Assembly: GCF_005938385.1 (NCBI RefSeq) | Contig: NZ_VCRA01000038.1 | Coordinates: 1 to 61,245, forward strand | DNA: 61,245 bases | Reading direction: 5' to 3' | Source: Paenibacillus mesophilus | Lineage (GTDB): Bacteria; Bacillota; Bacilli; Paenibacillales; NBRC-103111 | Shown: positions 25,250 through 33,884 of the stretch, in pieces | How positions within the stretch are numbered: the stretch's first letter is position 1 | Layout: each line of letters opens with the position of its first letter | Notes under the pieces: model-generated | Told to the model about the DNA's origin: nothing | The model's database searches: none | What the model saw: only the letters and a program-made list of their open reading frames with translations | Made by a program: the position numbers and the translations under genes

Positions 25250-25284
25250 CATAAGAAAAACGTCCGGGTAAAACACCCGGACGG
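25250..25284 (-). terminator. Intrinsic terminator facing left
   Basis: CGTCCGGGT (25261-25269) pairs with ACCCGGACG (25275-25283). The flanking A run on the left becomes a T run only on the minus strand, although no minus-strand gene is visible to its right before 26404. It may act in both directions after the PrsW gene. Confidence 0.65.
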
Positions 25285-25600
25285 TCATGCAAACCAAACG
25301 TTAGTGCGTTGGGAGAGTGGAGTTACGGCTCTTCGTCATTAATGATCCAAATTTGTTTATTAGTGAACTTCTCTGCGCTTTTTGGCTCCACTTCTCGGTA
25401 ATTGAAGGAACAATGAACCTAGAGTAACTATTACTGAACTTAAGTTTGGTAATAGTGAAATGGGGTTCGTTATTCGCTGTATTCGACCATCTAGTGGGCG
25501 AATAGCGCAATAGAGTTCAGTATTAGTGAAGTTTGGTTCGTTCAAGCCAAGGGTTACCCATTCACTTTAGTTCGTTAAAGAACTTAAACATTCTGATGGA
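25285..25600. repeat. AT-rich non-coding stretch with repeated TTAGTGAA words and hairpins
   Basis: No gene is supported here. Two related about 22-bp units (TAATAGTGAA...GGTTCGTTA near 25450-25472, and TATTAGTGAA...GGTTCGTTC near 25520-25542) are joined by shorter relatives at 25359-25370 and 25559-25578. CTATTACTGAACTT pairs with the adjacent AAGTTTGGTAATAG (about 25428-25455), and a second imperfect inverted repeat is centred near 25490. It looks like a repetitive intergenic element. Confidence 0.55.
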
Positions 25601-25717
25601 TTAAAAGAAAAGCTACTGATCGAAGCCTTTTCAAAAACGATAAAAAAGCTTCCCCTCTCCGGTTGACAGCTGGAACATATTAGAGGTTCGGCGCGTCTAG
25701 TAGCAGAGGTGATCCTA

Positions 25718-26296
25718 ATGGGGAAACGAACGGCCGCATTGTTCCTCTGCTGCCTGCTCGCGATCGGCGGATGGCTATTCGCGAAGCCGGCCGTAGTCCA
25801 TGCCTGCTCCTGCGCGGGGCCGATGCCTGTGCAGGACGATTTGAACCGGAAAACCGCTGTCTTCGCGGGAAAAGTGAAAAGCGTATACAAGCCGCAAGGC
25901 TTGTTGTTCCGCTCGTCCGCCGATCCGGTTGAAGTGACGTTTGAAGTAACCGATGTATGGAAGGGGGAGCTTCGCTCCGAAACGACCGTATACACGGCGC
26001 TCAGCTCGGCAAGCTGCGGTTACGAAGGATTTGCCGTCAACCAGTCTTACATCGTATTTGCCCATGGGAGTTCGGACCGGTTGGAGACGGGCATTTGCAC
26101 GCGAACGAAGCCTCTTTCGTCTGCGGGAGAAGAGCTGGCCGCTTTGGGCGCGGGGTATAAACCGAACGCCGCATTGGAAGACGACGGCGGCTGGGTGAGA
26201 GGCGCTATTTTGACGGGATTAGGCTTATCCGTTGTCGTGATCGGGCCCGCCATTGTTTATACGTTCGTGAGGCGGCGCCATAAAAGCGGCAAATGA
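25718..26296 (+). CDS. TIMP/NTR-like secreted protein with C-terminal anchor
   Basis: 192 residues. A signal peptide ends in VHA and is followed by Cys-Ser-Cys (Cys30, Cys32), the N-terminal CxC arrangement of tissue inhibitor of metalloproteinase (NTR/OB-fold) proteins, whose free N-terminal Cys chelates the target zinc. Further Cys (in SASCGYEGF and GICTRT) would make disulfides. A C-terminal hydrophobic helix with a basic RRRHKSGK tail anchors it to the membrane, domain outside. The ATG at 25718 follows AGAGGTG. It lies downstream of the PrsW-type metalloprotease gene. Whether it inhibits a protease is unknown. Confidence 0.8.
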   Translation: MGKRTAALFLCCLLAIGGWLFAKPAVVHACSCAGPMPVQDDLNRKTAVFAGKVKSVYKPQGLLFRSSADPVEVTFEVTDVWKGELRSETTVYTALSSASCGYEGFAVNQSYIVFAHGSSDRLETGICTRTKPLSSAGEELAALGAGYKPNAALEDDGGWVRGAILTGLGLSVVVIGPAIVYTFVRRRHKSGK

Positions 26297-26326
26297 CCGA
26301 CGGGTCTGCAAGGGCATATAACGCGA

Positions 26327-26354
26327 ACAAGCGGAACTGCTAAGTTCCGCTTGT
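26327..26354. terminator. Hairpin between convergent genes
   Basis: ACAAGCGGAAC (26327-26337) pairs perfectly with GTTCCGCTTGT (26344-26354), loop of 6. There is no T run. It is placed between the TIMP-like gene and the end of the RidA gene. Confidence 0.55.
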
Positions 26355-26403
26355 CCTCACGCCTCCGGCGCTTCCTCTCTTTGCACACTTTCTCGACCGT
26401 CTC

Positions 26404-26829
26404 TCAATAGTACTGCTTATCCGCGTCAGTCGTGGCGATGACATCGATCTCGACCAACAGCCCGTAGTTCAGCTCGCAATAGACGACCGTCCGCGCCGGA
26501 TAAGGCTGCCGGAAGTAGTCCCGGTACAGCTCGTTGAACGGCGCGTACAAGCTGCGGTCCGACAAATATACCGTCGCCTGCACGACATCCGACAGCGTCA
26601 GCTCCGCCTTGGCGAGAGCCCGCTCGAGATTGCGCATCGTAAATTCCACTTGCGTCTTCAGGTCCGGACCGGCCACCGCTTTCGCCTCAAGATCGATGCC
26701 CCCTTGGCCGGATATGTATACGTTGCTCCCGCTGCGCACGGCCGTAGAGAACGGCGGCCGGTTCAAGACGCGGTCCGGCGCAGGCTGATTGAAATTCCGC
26801 TCCTCCATACTCATCCCCGAATCGCTCAC
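26404..26829 (-). CDS. RidA/YjgF-family enamine/imine deaminase
   Basis: 141 residues. RidA motifs: PPFSTAVRSGSNVYISGQGG, then AKAELTLSDVVQATVYLSD, and the C-terminal PARTVVYCELNYGLLVEIDVIA; the usual active-site Arg corresponds to that in YPARTVV. The family hydrolyses reactive 2-aminoacrylate-type imines or acts on related pathway intermediates. It starts with GTG overlapping the preceding gene's stop (GTGA), so it is the last gene of a four-gene coupled operon with SDR, creatininase and an uncharacterised protein. It may remove an imine made by that pathway. Confidence 0.9.
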   Translation of the reverse strand: MSDSGMSMEERNFNQPAPDRVLNRPPFSTAVRSGSNVYISGQGGIDLEAKAVAGPDLKTQVEFTMRNLERALAKAELTLSDVVQATVYLSDRSLYAPFNELYRDYFRQPYPARTVVYCELNYGLLVEIDVIATTDADKQYY

Positions 26830-27968
26830 CCCCCGCCGTTCCGGCTGTAGGCGAACCGCAGCAGCGGCGCATCGACCGGTTTGTTCAAGTACAGCGATTT
26901 CATCCCGTATCCGGTCAGCCCGGTGCTCATCAGAATCCGCTCCATCGGAAAAGGAGGCCGGCCGCTCGTCACGAACGCTTCAATCATCCGGGTCAGCCGT
27001 TCGAAATGGCCGAACGGGCGCTTCTTCTCGCTGTCGCAGAGCGCGACCGTTACGCCGTCGTCGGACCGGAACGCATAGCCCCATTGGTCGACAAGGTTCG
27101 GAAACTGGATGACGTACCCCCTCGTTCCATCCTCGTATTCGACGGCGAACAATACCGTACCGGAAGGCTGCAGCTCGCGGGGATGACCCGGACGGAGATC
27201 GGGATAACCGCCCAGCGCCTGAAGCATCAAATCTTCGGGCCACTCGCCCCGGTCCATCGCCTTCCAAACTTCCTCGCCTTCCACCGCCCATACGGTGCGG
27301 ACTCCCGTCTCTCCGCCGCGACGGCATTCGGCGATCGATTGAAGCACTTCGAGCCCGTGATAGCCGTAAGCTTCCACCGAAGTGGAATAGCTTACGACAA
27401 GCCATTCCCGCGCCGTGGCGAGCAAAGCCGGGTCGTACGCCGGGACCGAGGGCGTATGCGGGATCGAAGAGCCGCCCATAAACGGGATGTTCCGTCGCTT
27501 CAGCTGGGTGTACATCCATTCCGCCTCATCCAGATCGTAGGACAAATGCTTGTCGGAGAAAATCGGCACACGTAAGCCGGCCTCGTCAAGCGCCGCCAGC
27601 GTCTCCCGGAGCAGCCGGCAGCGGGGATACATTTTCTGGCCTTTCTCGTTGACCGGGTAATTCCCGTGCTCGCCGATAATGATGACACCGTCGATCGGCG
27701 CGTCCAGATGAGGCGCCTTCACCGCTTCCGCGATCGTCGGATAGATCGGAACGCCGCGGCGCGCGGCCATATCCCGGCTCATGTCGTTGTCCGGCACCTG
27801 ATCCGTATAGATCGACGCTACGTCCAGCACCGGCTCGTAATCGAAGTCGCCGAGCAGCCGCCCCAGAATGACGTCCGCGTGCGAATTGAACCGGTATTCC
27901 GTGACGATGACCGCCACCTTTTTCCGGTTGGCTTGCGGAATCGCTTGCCCTTGCCCGCCTTCGCTCAC
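26826..27968 (-). CDS. Uncharacterised conserved protein in SDR/creatininase operon
   Basis: 380 residues, soluble, with no domain I can name with certainty. The N-terminus KVAVIVTEYRFNSHADVILG suggests a nucleotide- or sugar-binding Rossmann-like fold. Striking conserved-looking pieces are YPTIAEAV, IIIGEHGNYPVNEKGQKMYP, and SDKHLSYDLDEAEWM, then PFMGGSSIPHTP. Similar proteins, as I recall, occur in carbohydrate-related loci and are annotated as hypothetical. GTG at 27968 is chosen (GGGAGGGG upstream, 4-bp overlap with the creatininase stop); the longer frame is rejected. His and Asp in these motifs could bind a metal. Confidence 0.6.
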   Translation of the reverse strand: MSEGGQGQAIPQANRKKVAVIVTEYRFNSHADVILGRLLGDFDYEPVLDVASIYTDQVPDNDMSRDMAARRGVPIYPTIAEAVKAPHLDAPIDGVIIIGEHGNYPVNEKGQKMYPRCRLLRETLAALDEAGLRVPIFSDKHLSYDLDEAEWMYTQLKRRNIPFMGGSSIPHTPSVPAYDPALLATAREWLVVSYSTSVEAYGYHGLEVLQSIAECRRGGETGVRTVWAVEGEEVWKAMDRGEWPEDLMLQALGGYPDLRPGHPRELQPSGTVLFAVEYEDGTRGYVIQFPNLVDQWGYAFRSDDGVTVALCDSEKKRPFGHFERLTRMIEAFVTSGRPPFPMERILMSTGLTGYGMKSLYLNKPVDAPLLRFAYSRNGGG

Positions 27969-28747
27969 AGCTGCCCCTCCCCTCTCTCCATCGCCTGTAC
28001 GGTGCGGACGATCCACGCGGATACGCTTTCGGTAATCGTCTGCAAATACAGCCGACCTTTGTCCGCCGTCGCCCGGGTCGGAGCATCCGTATACCCGTCG
28101 CAGCCGGTCAGCTCGCCATGGCGTCCGACGAACGCCCCCGGCGGCCCGGCGAAAATCCAGTCCCGCTCCGGGTGGGAAGCGCCGATCCGGTCTTCGCGGA
28201 CGAGACCGGGGGCAAGCGCCATAATCGCGGACGTCTCGAAACCGCCTGCATGCCCGGGCACCGGTCCGACCTCGCTTGCCCCGATCTGCTGCAGACTGTC
28301 CCGCGCAAGCGACCAGTACGAGGCCGCGGCGGTCCAGATCGGATGGCGTACCGCCATATCGTTCGCGATCTGCTGCATCATCGGCTCATTGCCGCCATGG
28401 CCGTTCAGGAAAATGATTTTGCGGAAGCCGTCCTTGACGAGACTTTCCCCGATGTCGCGCAGCACTTGAAAATAAGTCATCGGCGATAAAGAAATCGTAC
28501 CGCCAAACGATAAATGGTGCTCGGAGCAACCGATCGGCAGCACCGGAGCGAGCAGCACCGGTACGGACTGCCCGGCCAGCCGGACCGATTCCTCGGCAAC
28601 ATGGCCTGCGATCAGCGTGTCCGTATAAACCGGAAGGTGCGGGCCGTGCTGCTCGGTGGCGGCGAGTGCGACGACTACTGCGCCCCCCGAACGGGCGAAT
28701 TCGCCGATCTCTTCCCGCGTATGCTCGTGCATGCGAATCGATTTCAT
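27965..28747 (-). CDS. Creatininase-family amidohydrolase
   Basis: 260 residues of the creatininase fold. Metal-ligand motifs are seen in ALAATEQHGPHLPVYTDTLI (Glu, His, Asp) and IIFLNGHGGNEP (His). Family members hydrolyse cyclic amides or formamides using two metal ions (creatinine amidohydrolase, MftE, FAPy deformylase). The ATG at 28747 is used because it overlaps the SDR stop by 4 bp (ATGA); a longer open frame is not needed. With the neighbouring SDR, unknown and RidA genes it suggests degradation or maturation of a cyclic amide. The exact substrate is unknown. Confidence 0.88.
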   Translation of the reverse strand: MKSIRMHEHTREEIGEFARSGGAVVVALAATEQHGPHLPVYTDTLIAGHVAEESVRLAGQSVPVLLAPVLPIGCSEHHLSFGGTISLSPMTYFQVLRDIGESLVKDGFRKIIFLNGHGGNEPMMQQIANDMAVRHPIWTAAASYWSLARDSLQQIGASEVGPVPGHAGGFETSAIMALAPGLVREDRIGASHPERDWIFAGPPGAFVGRHGELTGCDGYTDAPTRATADKGRLYLQTITESVSAWIVRTVQAMERGEGQL

Positions 28748-29490
28748 ATACGGAACCCCCCGTCTACCGAATACAGCGATCCTGTCACATAGGACGAAGC
28801 GTCCGACAGCAGAAACGCCGCTACTTGATTGATCTCGTCCGTACTGCCGCTGCGGCCGAGCAGCGTCTCCTGCCCGATCAGCTCTTTCGATTTCTCCGAC
28901 ATCATCGCAAGCTTCTCGGGCGATTTGAAATCGCCGGGCAGCAAGGCGTTCGCCCGTATGCCATAGCGGGCGTAGTCTTTCGCGATAACCCGGGTCAGCT
29001 GGTTGACCCCTGCTTTGCCCGCACCGTAGCCGAGACAGCCGCTTTTCGGCACATGACCGAGTACGGACGAAGTGTTGACGATCGAACCCCCGCCCGAGCG
29101 GATCATGAGCGGAACAGCGTATTTGCAGCACAGAAACGCCGATGTCAGCGTCCCGGCGATCGTCCGCTCCCATTCCTGAAGCGACAGGTCCAATAACGGC
29201 TTCCACACATTCGTGTACGCGTTGAAATAAGCGCCGTCCAAACGCCCGAACCGGCTGTCGACCGCATCGATCAGCGCCTTCACCTGTTCTTCGTCGGACG
29301 CGTCGGCCTGCATGAACATAAACCGGCTGTCGCCGTATTGCTCGGCCACGGCTTGGATGTCCGGAGACTTCTCCAGCGGCACGATGTCGCAGCCGATCAC
29401 GTTCGCCCCGTGACGCAGAAACATCGGCACGGCGGATCGGCCCAGCATGCCGAGAGCACCCGTGATCACTATCGTTTTCCCTTGCAGCAT
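28744..29490 (-). CDS. Short-chain dehydrogenase/reductase
   Basis: 248 residues. Classical SDR: cofactor motif TGALGMLG near residue 10, the NTSSVLG serine of the active site, YGAGKAG (Tyr-x-x-x-Lys), and a C-terminal VTGSLYSVDGGF. It oxidises or reduces a hydroxyl/keto group with NAD(P). The ATG at 29490 (MLQGKTIVITG) has GGGAGTGGGG upstream; a TTG start 17 codons earlier is less likely. It is the first gene of the four-gene coupled operon running down to RidA. Confidence 0.92.
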   Translation of the reverse strand: MLQGKTIVITGALGMLGRSAVPMFLRHGANVIGCDIVPLEKSPDIQAVAEQYGDSRFMFMQADASDEEQVKALIDAVDSRFGRLDGAYFNAYTNVWKPLLDLSLQEWERTIAGTLTSAFLCCKYAVPLMIRSGGGSIVNTSSVLGHVPKSGCLGYGAGKAGVNQLTRVIAKDYARYGIRANALLPGDFKSPEKLAMMSEKSKELIGQETLLGRSGSTDEINQVAAFLLSDASSYVTGSLYSVDGGFRI

Positions 29491-29632
29491 GTTCCCCACT
29501 CCCACTCTTGCTCCACTTTGACTGCCTTTATCGTTTCCCAACCCTTTTTTTCATCTCCATGGTAACCCGTTCCATATTGAATTTCAAGCATTTAATTCAT
29601 TTACGTGAAATGATTCATGTATAGGAAACGAA

Positions 29633-29667
29633 CAAAAAGAACCGCTCCACAGCACCGAAGCGGCTCA
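29633..29667 (-). terminator. Terminator of the two-component operon
   Basis: Minus-strand stem GAGCCGCT / AGCGGTTC (29659-29666 with 29639-29646), followed by TTTTT. It lies 50 bp after the histidine kinase stop. Confidence 0.75.
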
Positions 29668-29717
29668 ATCACGTTACTTTCTTTCAATTTATTTACGCCA
29701 CCGCCGTCAATGCTTCA

Positions 29718-30845
29718 TTAGGGTCCGGCTTCGTACGAATCGGCGGTCGCGGTCGCACTATGCGGCACAATCGAACCGCTTCCCGGCAGCCGAATGCAGA
29801 ACGTCGTGCCGGGATTGCTTTCCGCCCATATTTGCCCCCCGTGAGCGGTGACGAGCCGCTTGACGATCGTAAGCCCCAAGCCGCTGCCGCCGGTTCTCCG
29901 GTTGCGCGACTTGTCCCCCCGGTAAAACCGTTCGAAAATATAAGGCAAATCTTCCCGCGCAATTCCGCTGCCCGAGTCCCGTATCGCAATCAGCACGCTT
30001 TGCCGTTCCTCTACCGCTTCGATCCGCACGGTTCCGTTGACCGGAGTGAACCTCAGGGCATTGCTCAGCAGGTTGACCAATATTTGAATCATCCGACTCC
30101 GGTCCGCGAACAGGCGAATGTCCGGACTGCAGCGGAAGGATAGCCCGACTTTTTTCTCCATATAAGCCGCGGCGAGCAAGCCTGTCCCTTGCTCTATAAT
30201 GGATGCGAGCGAATGCTCCTGCCTCTCCAGTCGAAAGGCGGGCGATTCCACGTGAGTCAAATCTTCCAGCTCGGCTACCAAATTCGCCAGCCGCTCGATT
30301 TCCTCATAGCAGGAGTGGATCCGCTCGGGGGTCGGTTCCCAAATGCCGTCTTCAAATGCCCGCATATGGCTTTTGAGGGTGGCAAGCGGAGTGCGGAGCT
30401 CGTGGGCGATATCTTCGGTCATGGTGACCCGGAGCTGTTCCTGCTTCTGCAGCTGTTCGGCCAAATCGTTCAGCGACGCTCCCAATTCCGCAAGCTCATC
30501 CTTGCCGGCAATAGAGACTCTGGCGTCCAACTGGCCGTCCGACATTTTTTCCGCCACCTGCTTCATGCCCACCAGCGGCCTGGAAATCCGTTTCGCGATA
30601 TACAGTCCTATCAGAACCGCCAGGAGAAGCGAGCCGGCAAATGTCCATACGATCGACTGAACAAGAGCCTGCTCCAAATGATACTCCAATCGAGAAATGT
30701 CCTGACTCATCCCCGCAGCTTGTTCATGAAACATCGATATATGATAGTGCGTCGCCACAATGACGCTTACCGTCGAAATGAACAAAATGCAGGTGGCCGT
30801 GGCGATGATGATGAAAGCAAGCCGTGCATGCAGCCGCCTGTTCAT
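29718..30845 (-). CDS. Sensor histidine kinase (HAMP-HisKA-HATPase)
   Basis: 375 residues. Two membrane helices (about 9-31 and 62-84) enclose a small outside loop of about 30 residues. A HAMP domain (RISRPLVGMKQVAEKM) is followed by HisKA with the phospho-acceptor His near 149 (EDIAHELRTPLATLKSHM), then HATPase with N box LVNLLSNALRFTP, then GSGIAREDLPYIFERF and GGSGLGLTIVKRL. The short sensor loop suggests sensing of membrane or envelope stress, as in BaeS-like kinases. The start overlaps the response regulator stop by 4 bp. It lies next to the azole-peptide cluster, which it might regulate. Confidence 0.93.
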   Translation of the reverse strand: MNRRLHARLAFIIIATATCILFISTVSVIVATHYHISMFHEQAAGMSQDISRLEYHLEQALVQSIVWTFAGSLLLAVLIGLYIAKRISRPLVGMKQVAEKMSDGQLDARVSIAGKDELAELGASLNDLAEQLQKQEQLRVTMTEDIAHELRTPLATLKSHMRAFEDGIWEPTPERIHSCYEEIERLANLVAELEDLTHVESPAFRLERQEHSLASIIEQGTGLLAAAYMEKKVGLSFRCSPDIRLFADRSRMIQILVNLLSNALRFTPVNGTVRIEAVEERQSVLIAIRDSGSGIAREDLPYIFERFYRGDKSRNRRTGGSGLGLTIVKRLVTAHGGQIWAESNPGTTFCIRLPGSGSIVPHSATATADSYEAGP

Positions 30846-31534
30846 GGGTCACCGCCCGCAAACCGGTAACCGGAGCCGTAAACGGTAATGATATACTTGG
30901 GATTTTTCGGGTCCGCCTCGATTTTGAGCCGGATGTTTTTCACATGCTGGTCGATCGCCCGGTCATCGCCGCCGAATTCGTAACCTAGCACCTTGACGAC
31001 CAGTTCCTCGCGAGTGAAGTGCCTTTGCGGGTATTTGGCCAGAGCCAGCAGCAGCTTGTATTCATTCGGCGTTAATTTGATCGGCTCGCCGTGGCGAGAC
31101 ACCGCATGCTTCAACGAATCGATCTCCAGGTGTCCGTCCCGGAAGGACAACCGGTCGGCCAGCAGCTGACTTTCGTCCGAACGGCGCAAAATAGCCCGGA
31201 CCCGGGCCACCACTTCGCGCGGGTCGAACGGCTTGATCAAATAGTCGTCCGCACCGATCGACAAACCTTTGATCCGGTTGCTTTCCGACACTTTGGCGGT
31301 CAGCATCAGAATCGGGACCGAGCTGAGCCGGCGAATCGCCTGGCATACCGACTCCCCGTCCATATCCGGCAGCATGAGATCCAGAATGACGAGATCGACG
31401 GGCCGGTTTTGCACAAGCAGCAAAGCTTCGTTTCCCGCAGCCGCTTCCACCGTCGCAAATCCTTCCTTCTTCAGATAAGAGGCGACAACGTCCCTGATCT
31501 TCTCTTCATCGTCCACTACCAGAACCGTCTTCAT
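30842..31534 (-). CDS. OmpR/PhoB-type response regulator
   Basis: 230 residues. Receiver domain with the acidic pair DDEE, phospho-acceptor Asp52 (LVILDLMLPDMDG), Thr in LMLTAK and Lys in YLIKPFDP. The C-terminal winged helix ends with RAIDQHVKNIRLKIE and YGSGYRF. It is the partner of the overlapping histidine kinase. ATG after AAAGGTGG. Targets are not evident from the sequence. Confidence 0.94.
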   Translation of the reverse strand: MKTVLVVDDEEKIRDVVASYLKKEGFATVEAAAGNEALLLVQNRPVDLVILDLMLPDMDGESVCQAIRRLSSVPILMLTAKVSESNRIKGLSIGADDYLIKPFDPREVVARVRAILRRSDESQLLADRLSFRDGHLEIDSLKHAVSRHGEPIKLTPNEYKLLLALAKYPQRHFTREELVVKVLGYEFGGDDRAIDQHVKNIRLKIEADPKNPKYIITVYGSGYRFAGGDP

Positions 31535-31681
31535 GAGAGGCCACCTTTCCTGTCACATTTCGGGAACGCCGATCGTTGTAATAAATCGATTGTACCACAG
31601 CGCGACGCAGCCGATCGATCGCTTTAAATTCCAGACTACGAGAGCTTGTCCAGCCGAATCCCCGGTGAGCTCGATTTCGTG

Positions 31682-31733
31682 AAGCGGCTGCGCCCCGCTC
31701 GTTTACGGGAACGAGTGAAGGAACCGCCGCTTA
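31682..31733 (-). terminator. Composite hairpin after the distal YcaO gene
   Basis: AAGCGGC and GCCGCTT enclose an inner CTCGTT/AACGAG stem. It lies 50 bp beyond the YcaO stop. No T run follows, so the role is uncertain. Confidence 0.45.
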
Positions 31734-31782
31734 TTGTGAACCAAAGAATGTCCGGGACTCATAGGTCGCGGAGAATCGATTC

Positions 31783-33735
31783 TCATATAAAAGGATGAGG
31801 GTACGGATTCAGCTGCTCTGCCGTCAAAGGCCGGTCCGCATAACCCAGCTCCATCGGGACTCTGTGCACTCTCTCCAGTCCGGTTAATCGGGCAAGGTGA
31901 CTTCCGAACGTCATCGGCAGCATACCCGGTATAAGCACCTTTACGCAATGCAGGCCGTTTCGCGCGATTTCCGGCGAAGACTGATCCACTACAATCACAT
32001 CGAGCCTCAATTGGCGAAATCGATGCAGAAGGTCCTTCAGATCGTCGGTCAAGTCGGCATGAGCGGCAGCCGCACGCATTCCAAGCGCCTCATGAAACTT
32101 CTGTAACGGACGATTCGTATCCAGCAGAAACCGAAGTCGTTCCTCCGCTTGCGGCAAACCGTACAACAGGGCATGGTCCGGCATATTCCGTACCAAGGAC
32201 GGATCGTCGTACATGCTCTCTATCCCCTCGCGGGTATTCCCGAACATTTCTTGCAGGACGGGCAGCATGCCCGCCAATTCGTGTATGGCGCTTTTCGCCG
32301 CCCGTACCGGGTCCGGATGGGCTCCGGCCGCACAAATGAGATTCATCCTCCCGGGGGTTCCGACGTTTTTCGCCAATGCCCAAATGCCGGGGATTCCGTT
32401 CTCCATCGTCATGTTGAACAAATGTACATCGTAGCCGGCCGCGGCGCGCAGCCTTTCTACCATCAGCAGCAGTTCCAAGTCGCCGGCGGAATGGAGGTCC
32501 AGACGGGGGAGCGGCAGCCTGGCATACCAGGTCATCAGAAATGCGTCGCGCTCTGCGACTTCCAGAATACCGTAAAGGATCGCCTCCTCCAAGCTTCCGC
32601 CTATCGCGCAGCCGTTCGAGCCTTCCTGTACGAATCCGCCTCCGAAGCCCGAGCTGTAATAAGCGAGAGTCTCCGGAACCAGAATCGGGCGCTCCCGCAA
32701 AAACGAATATCCCCATATCCAATCGATCTCGGTGTCGGGATCATACGGCTGGAACGGAAAATCGGGCAGCTCGTACTGCTCTTTCGAATATAACCCTGTA
32801 TGGACAGGATCGAGCGCAACGTGGGCTATCTGATGAAAGCTTTCGCGTACTACGGTTCTTTTTCCGCTTGGAGCCTGACCGCAGTGCCGTTCCAGCCCTT
32901 CCAGCATGGCGGTTAATTCGCTTTCCGCATAGGAATGGCTTCGACCCGCCGTTACCTCGTTTCCATACGCGAACGAAGGCAAGTTGATCGTTACGGAGGC
33001 AAACGGCGATACGAGGTCGTGCATTTTATCGTTCATCAAGCCCGTTCTTGAATCGAAGTAAGGTTCGACGGCCGTCTTCATGCTTGCGAGCGGACGACTT
33101 CGGTAACCGGCCCTGTTCGCCTTCGGTCTCGGCTGCAAAGCAATACGGGCGTCCTGCGAGGAATCGTCGGGCAATGAGCCGCACTCCGGACATAACGGGT
33201 CGGGCAAAATAAAGTGGCGCGAACTGGCCAACGTGGTTAGATCCATGATATACATATGCTCCTGCAGACGGGACTCGGAGCCTTGCAGCACGCTCTCCGC
33301 CTCCGCCGTCAGCATGTGCGCCATGTGCCGAAGTCCCGGAATCGACGCACCGCTTCCGCGGGAGGCCGCGGGAGCAAACCGGCCGCCATGCGGCAAATCC
33401 GGACTTTCCTCGGGACGGTGCCCCGCCAGCAGACGACGATTATCCGCGCATAGGGAGCAGCCCGGTATGCCGGGGCGAACCAATGGTCCCACGAACCCTT
33501 CGTCACGGCAAGTAAAGCCGCGCAGCCACGGGATCCCGGTCCGCCCCAACACTTCTCCCGCATCGATATAGTCGGAAGATCGTTCTTCATCGTAAACCAC
33601 TATAATCAGTTCCGCCGATTCCGGTACATTCAAGGCGAGTTCGGACTGGCATACGACCTCGAATCGGTCGGACAATGTTTTGCTTACAATAGCCGCAATC
33701 ATTCCTTCGCCGATTACCGACACGGTTTTTGTCAC
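31783..33735 (-). CDS. YcaO-type azoline-forming cyclodehydratase, paralogue 2
   Basis: 650 residues. The N-terminal third has an ATP-grasp-free E1-like region with two CxxC pairs (GCSLCADN, LCPECG) that may bind zinc. From about residue 220 it is a YcaO domain, with the ATP/metal-binding acids in SYAESELTAMLEGLERHCG, then GGSLEEAILYGILEVAERDAF, and AKSAIHELAGM. The C-terminus ends in the Pro-rich PYPHPFI, typical of active YcaO cyclodehydratases. It turns Cys/Ser/Thr of a precursor into azolines using ATP. It is a clear paralogue of 35693-37636 (roughly 60% identical by eye in the YcaO part). ATG after AGGAGG. Confidence 0.9.
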   Translation of the reverse strand: MTKTVSVIGEGMIAAIVSKTLSDRFEVVCQSELALNVPESAELIIVVYDEERSSDYIDAGEVLGRTGIPWLRGFTCRDEGFVGPLVRPGIPGCSLCADNRRLLAGHRPEESPDLPHGGRFAPAASRGSGASIPGLRHMAHMLTAEAESVLQGSESRLQEHMYIMDLTTLASSRHFILPDPLCPECGSLPDDSSQDARIALQPRPKANRAGYRSRPLASMKTAVEPYFDSRTGLMNDKMHDLVSPFASVTINLPSFAYGNEVTAGRSHSYAESELTAMLEGLERHCGQAPSGKRTVVRESFHQIAHVALDPVHTGLYSKEQYELPDFPFQPYDPDTEIDWIWGYSFLRERPILVPETLAYYSSGFGGGFVQEGSNGCAIGGSLEEAILYGILEVAERDAFLMTWYARLPLPRLDLHSAGDLELLLMVERLRAAAGYDVHLFNMTMENGIPGIWALAKNVGTPGRMNLICAAGAHPDPVRAAKSAIHELAGMLPVLQEMFGNTREGIESMYDDPSLVRNMPDHALLYGLPQAEERLRFLLDTNRPLQKFHEALGMRAAAAHADLTDDLKDLLHRFRQLRLDVIVVDQSSPEIARNGLHCVKVLIPGMLPMTFGSHLARLTGLERVHRVPMELGYADRPLTAEQLNPYPHPFI

Positions 33736-33884
33736 CGGCTAACCTCCTGTCTTGGCAGCCCGCACGGATAAATAGGGGAGCTTATCGTGACAGGAGCCAT
33801 TTCTGACCAATCACCCAAGCCATTTTGATTTGCGATCATACAATGTCTGATGTAGTCATCCTGTAGAACAAGGAGGTGACAACA

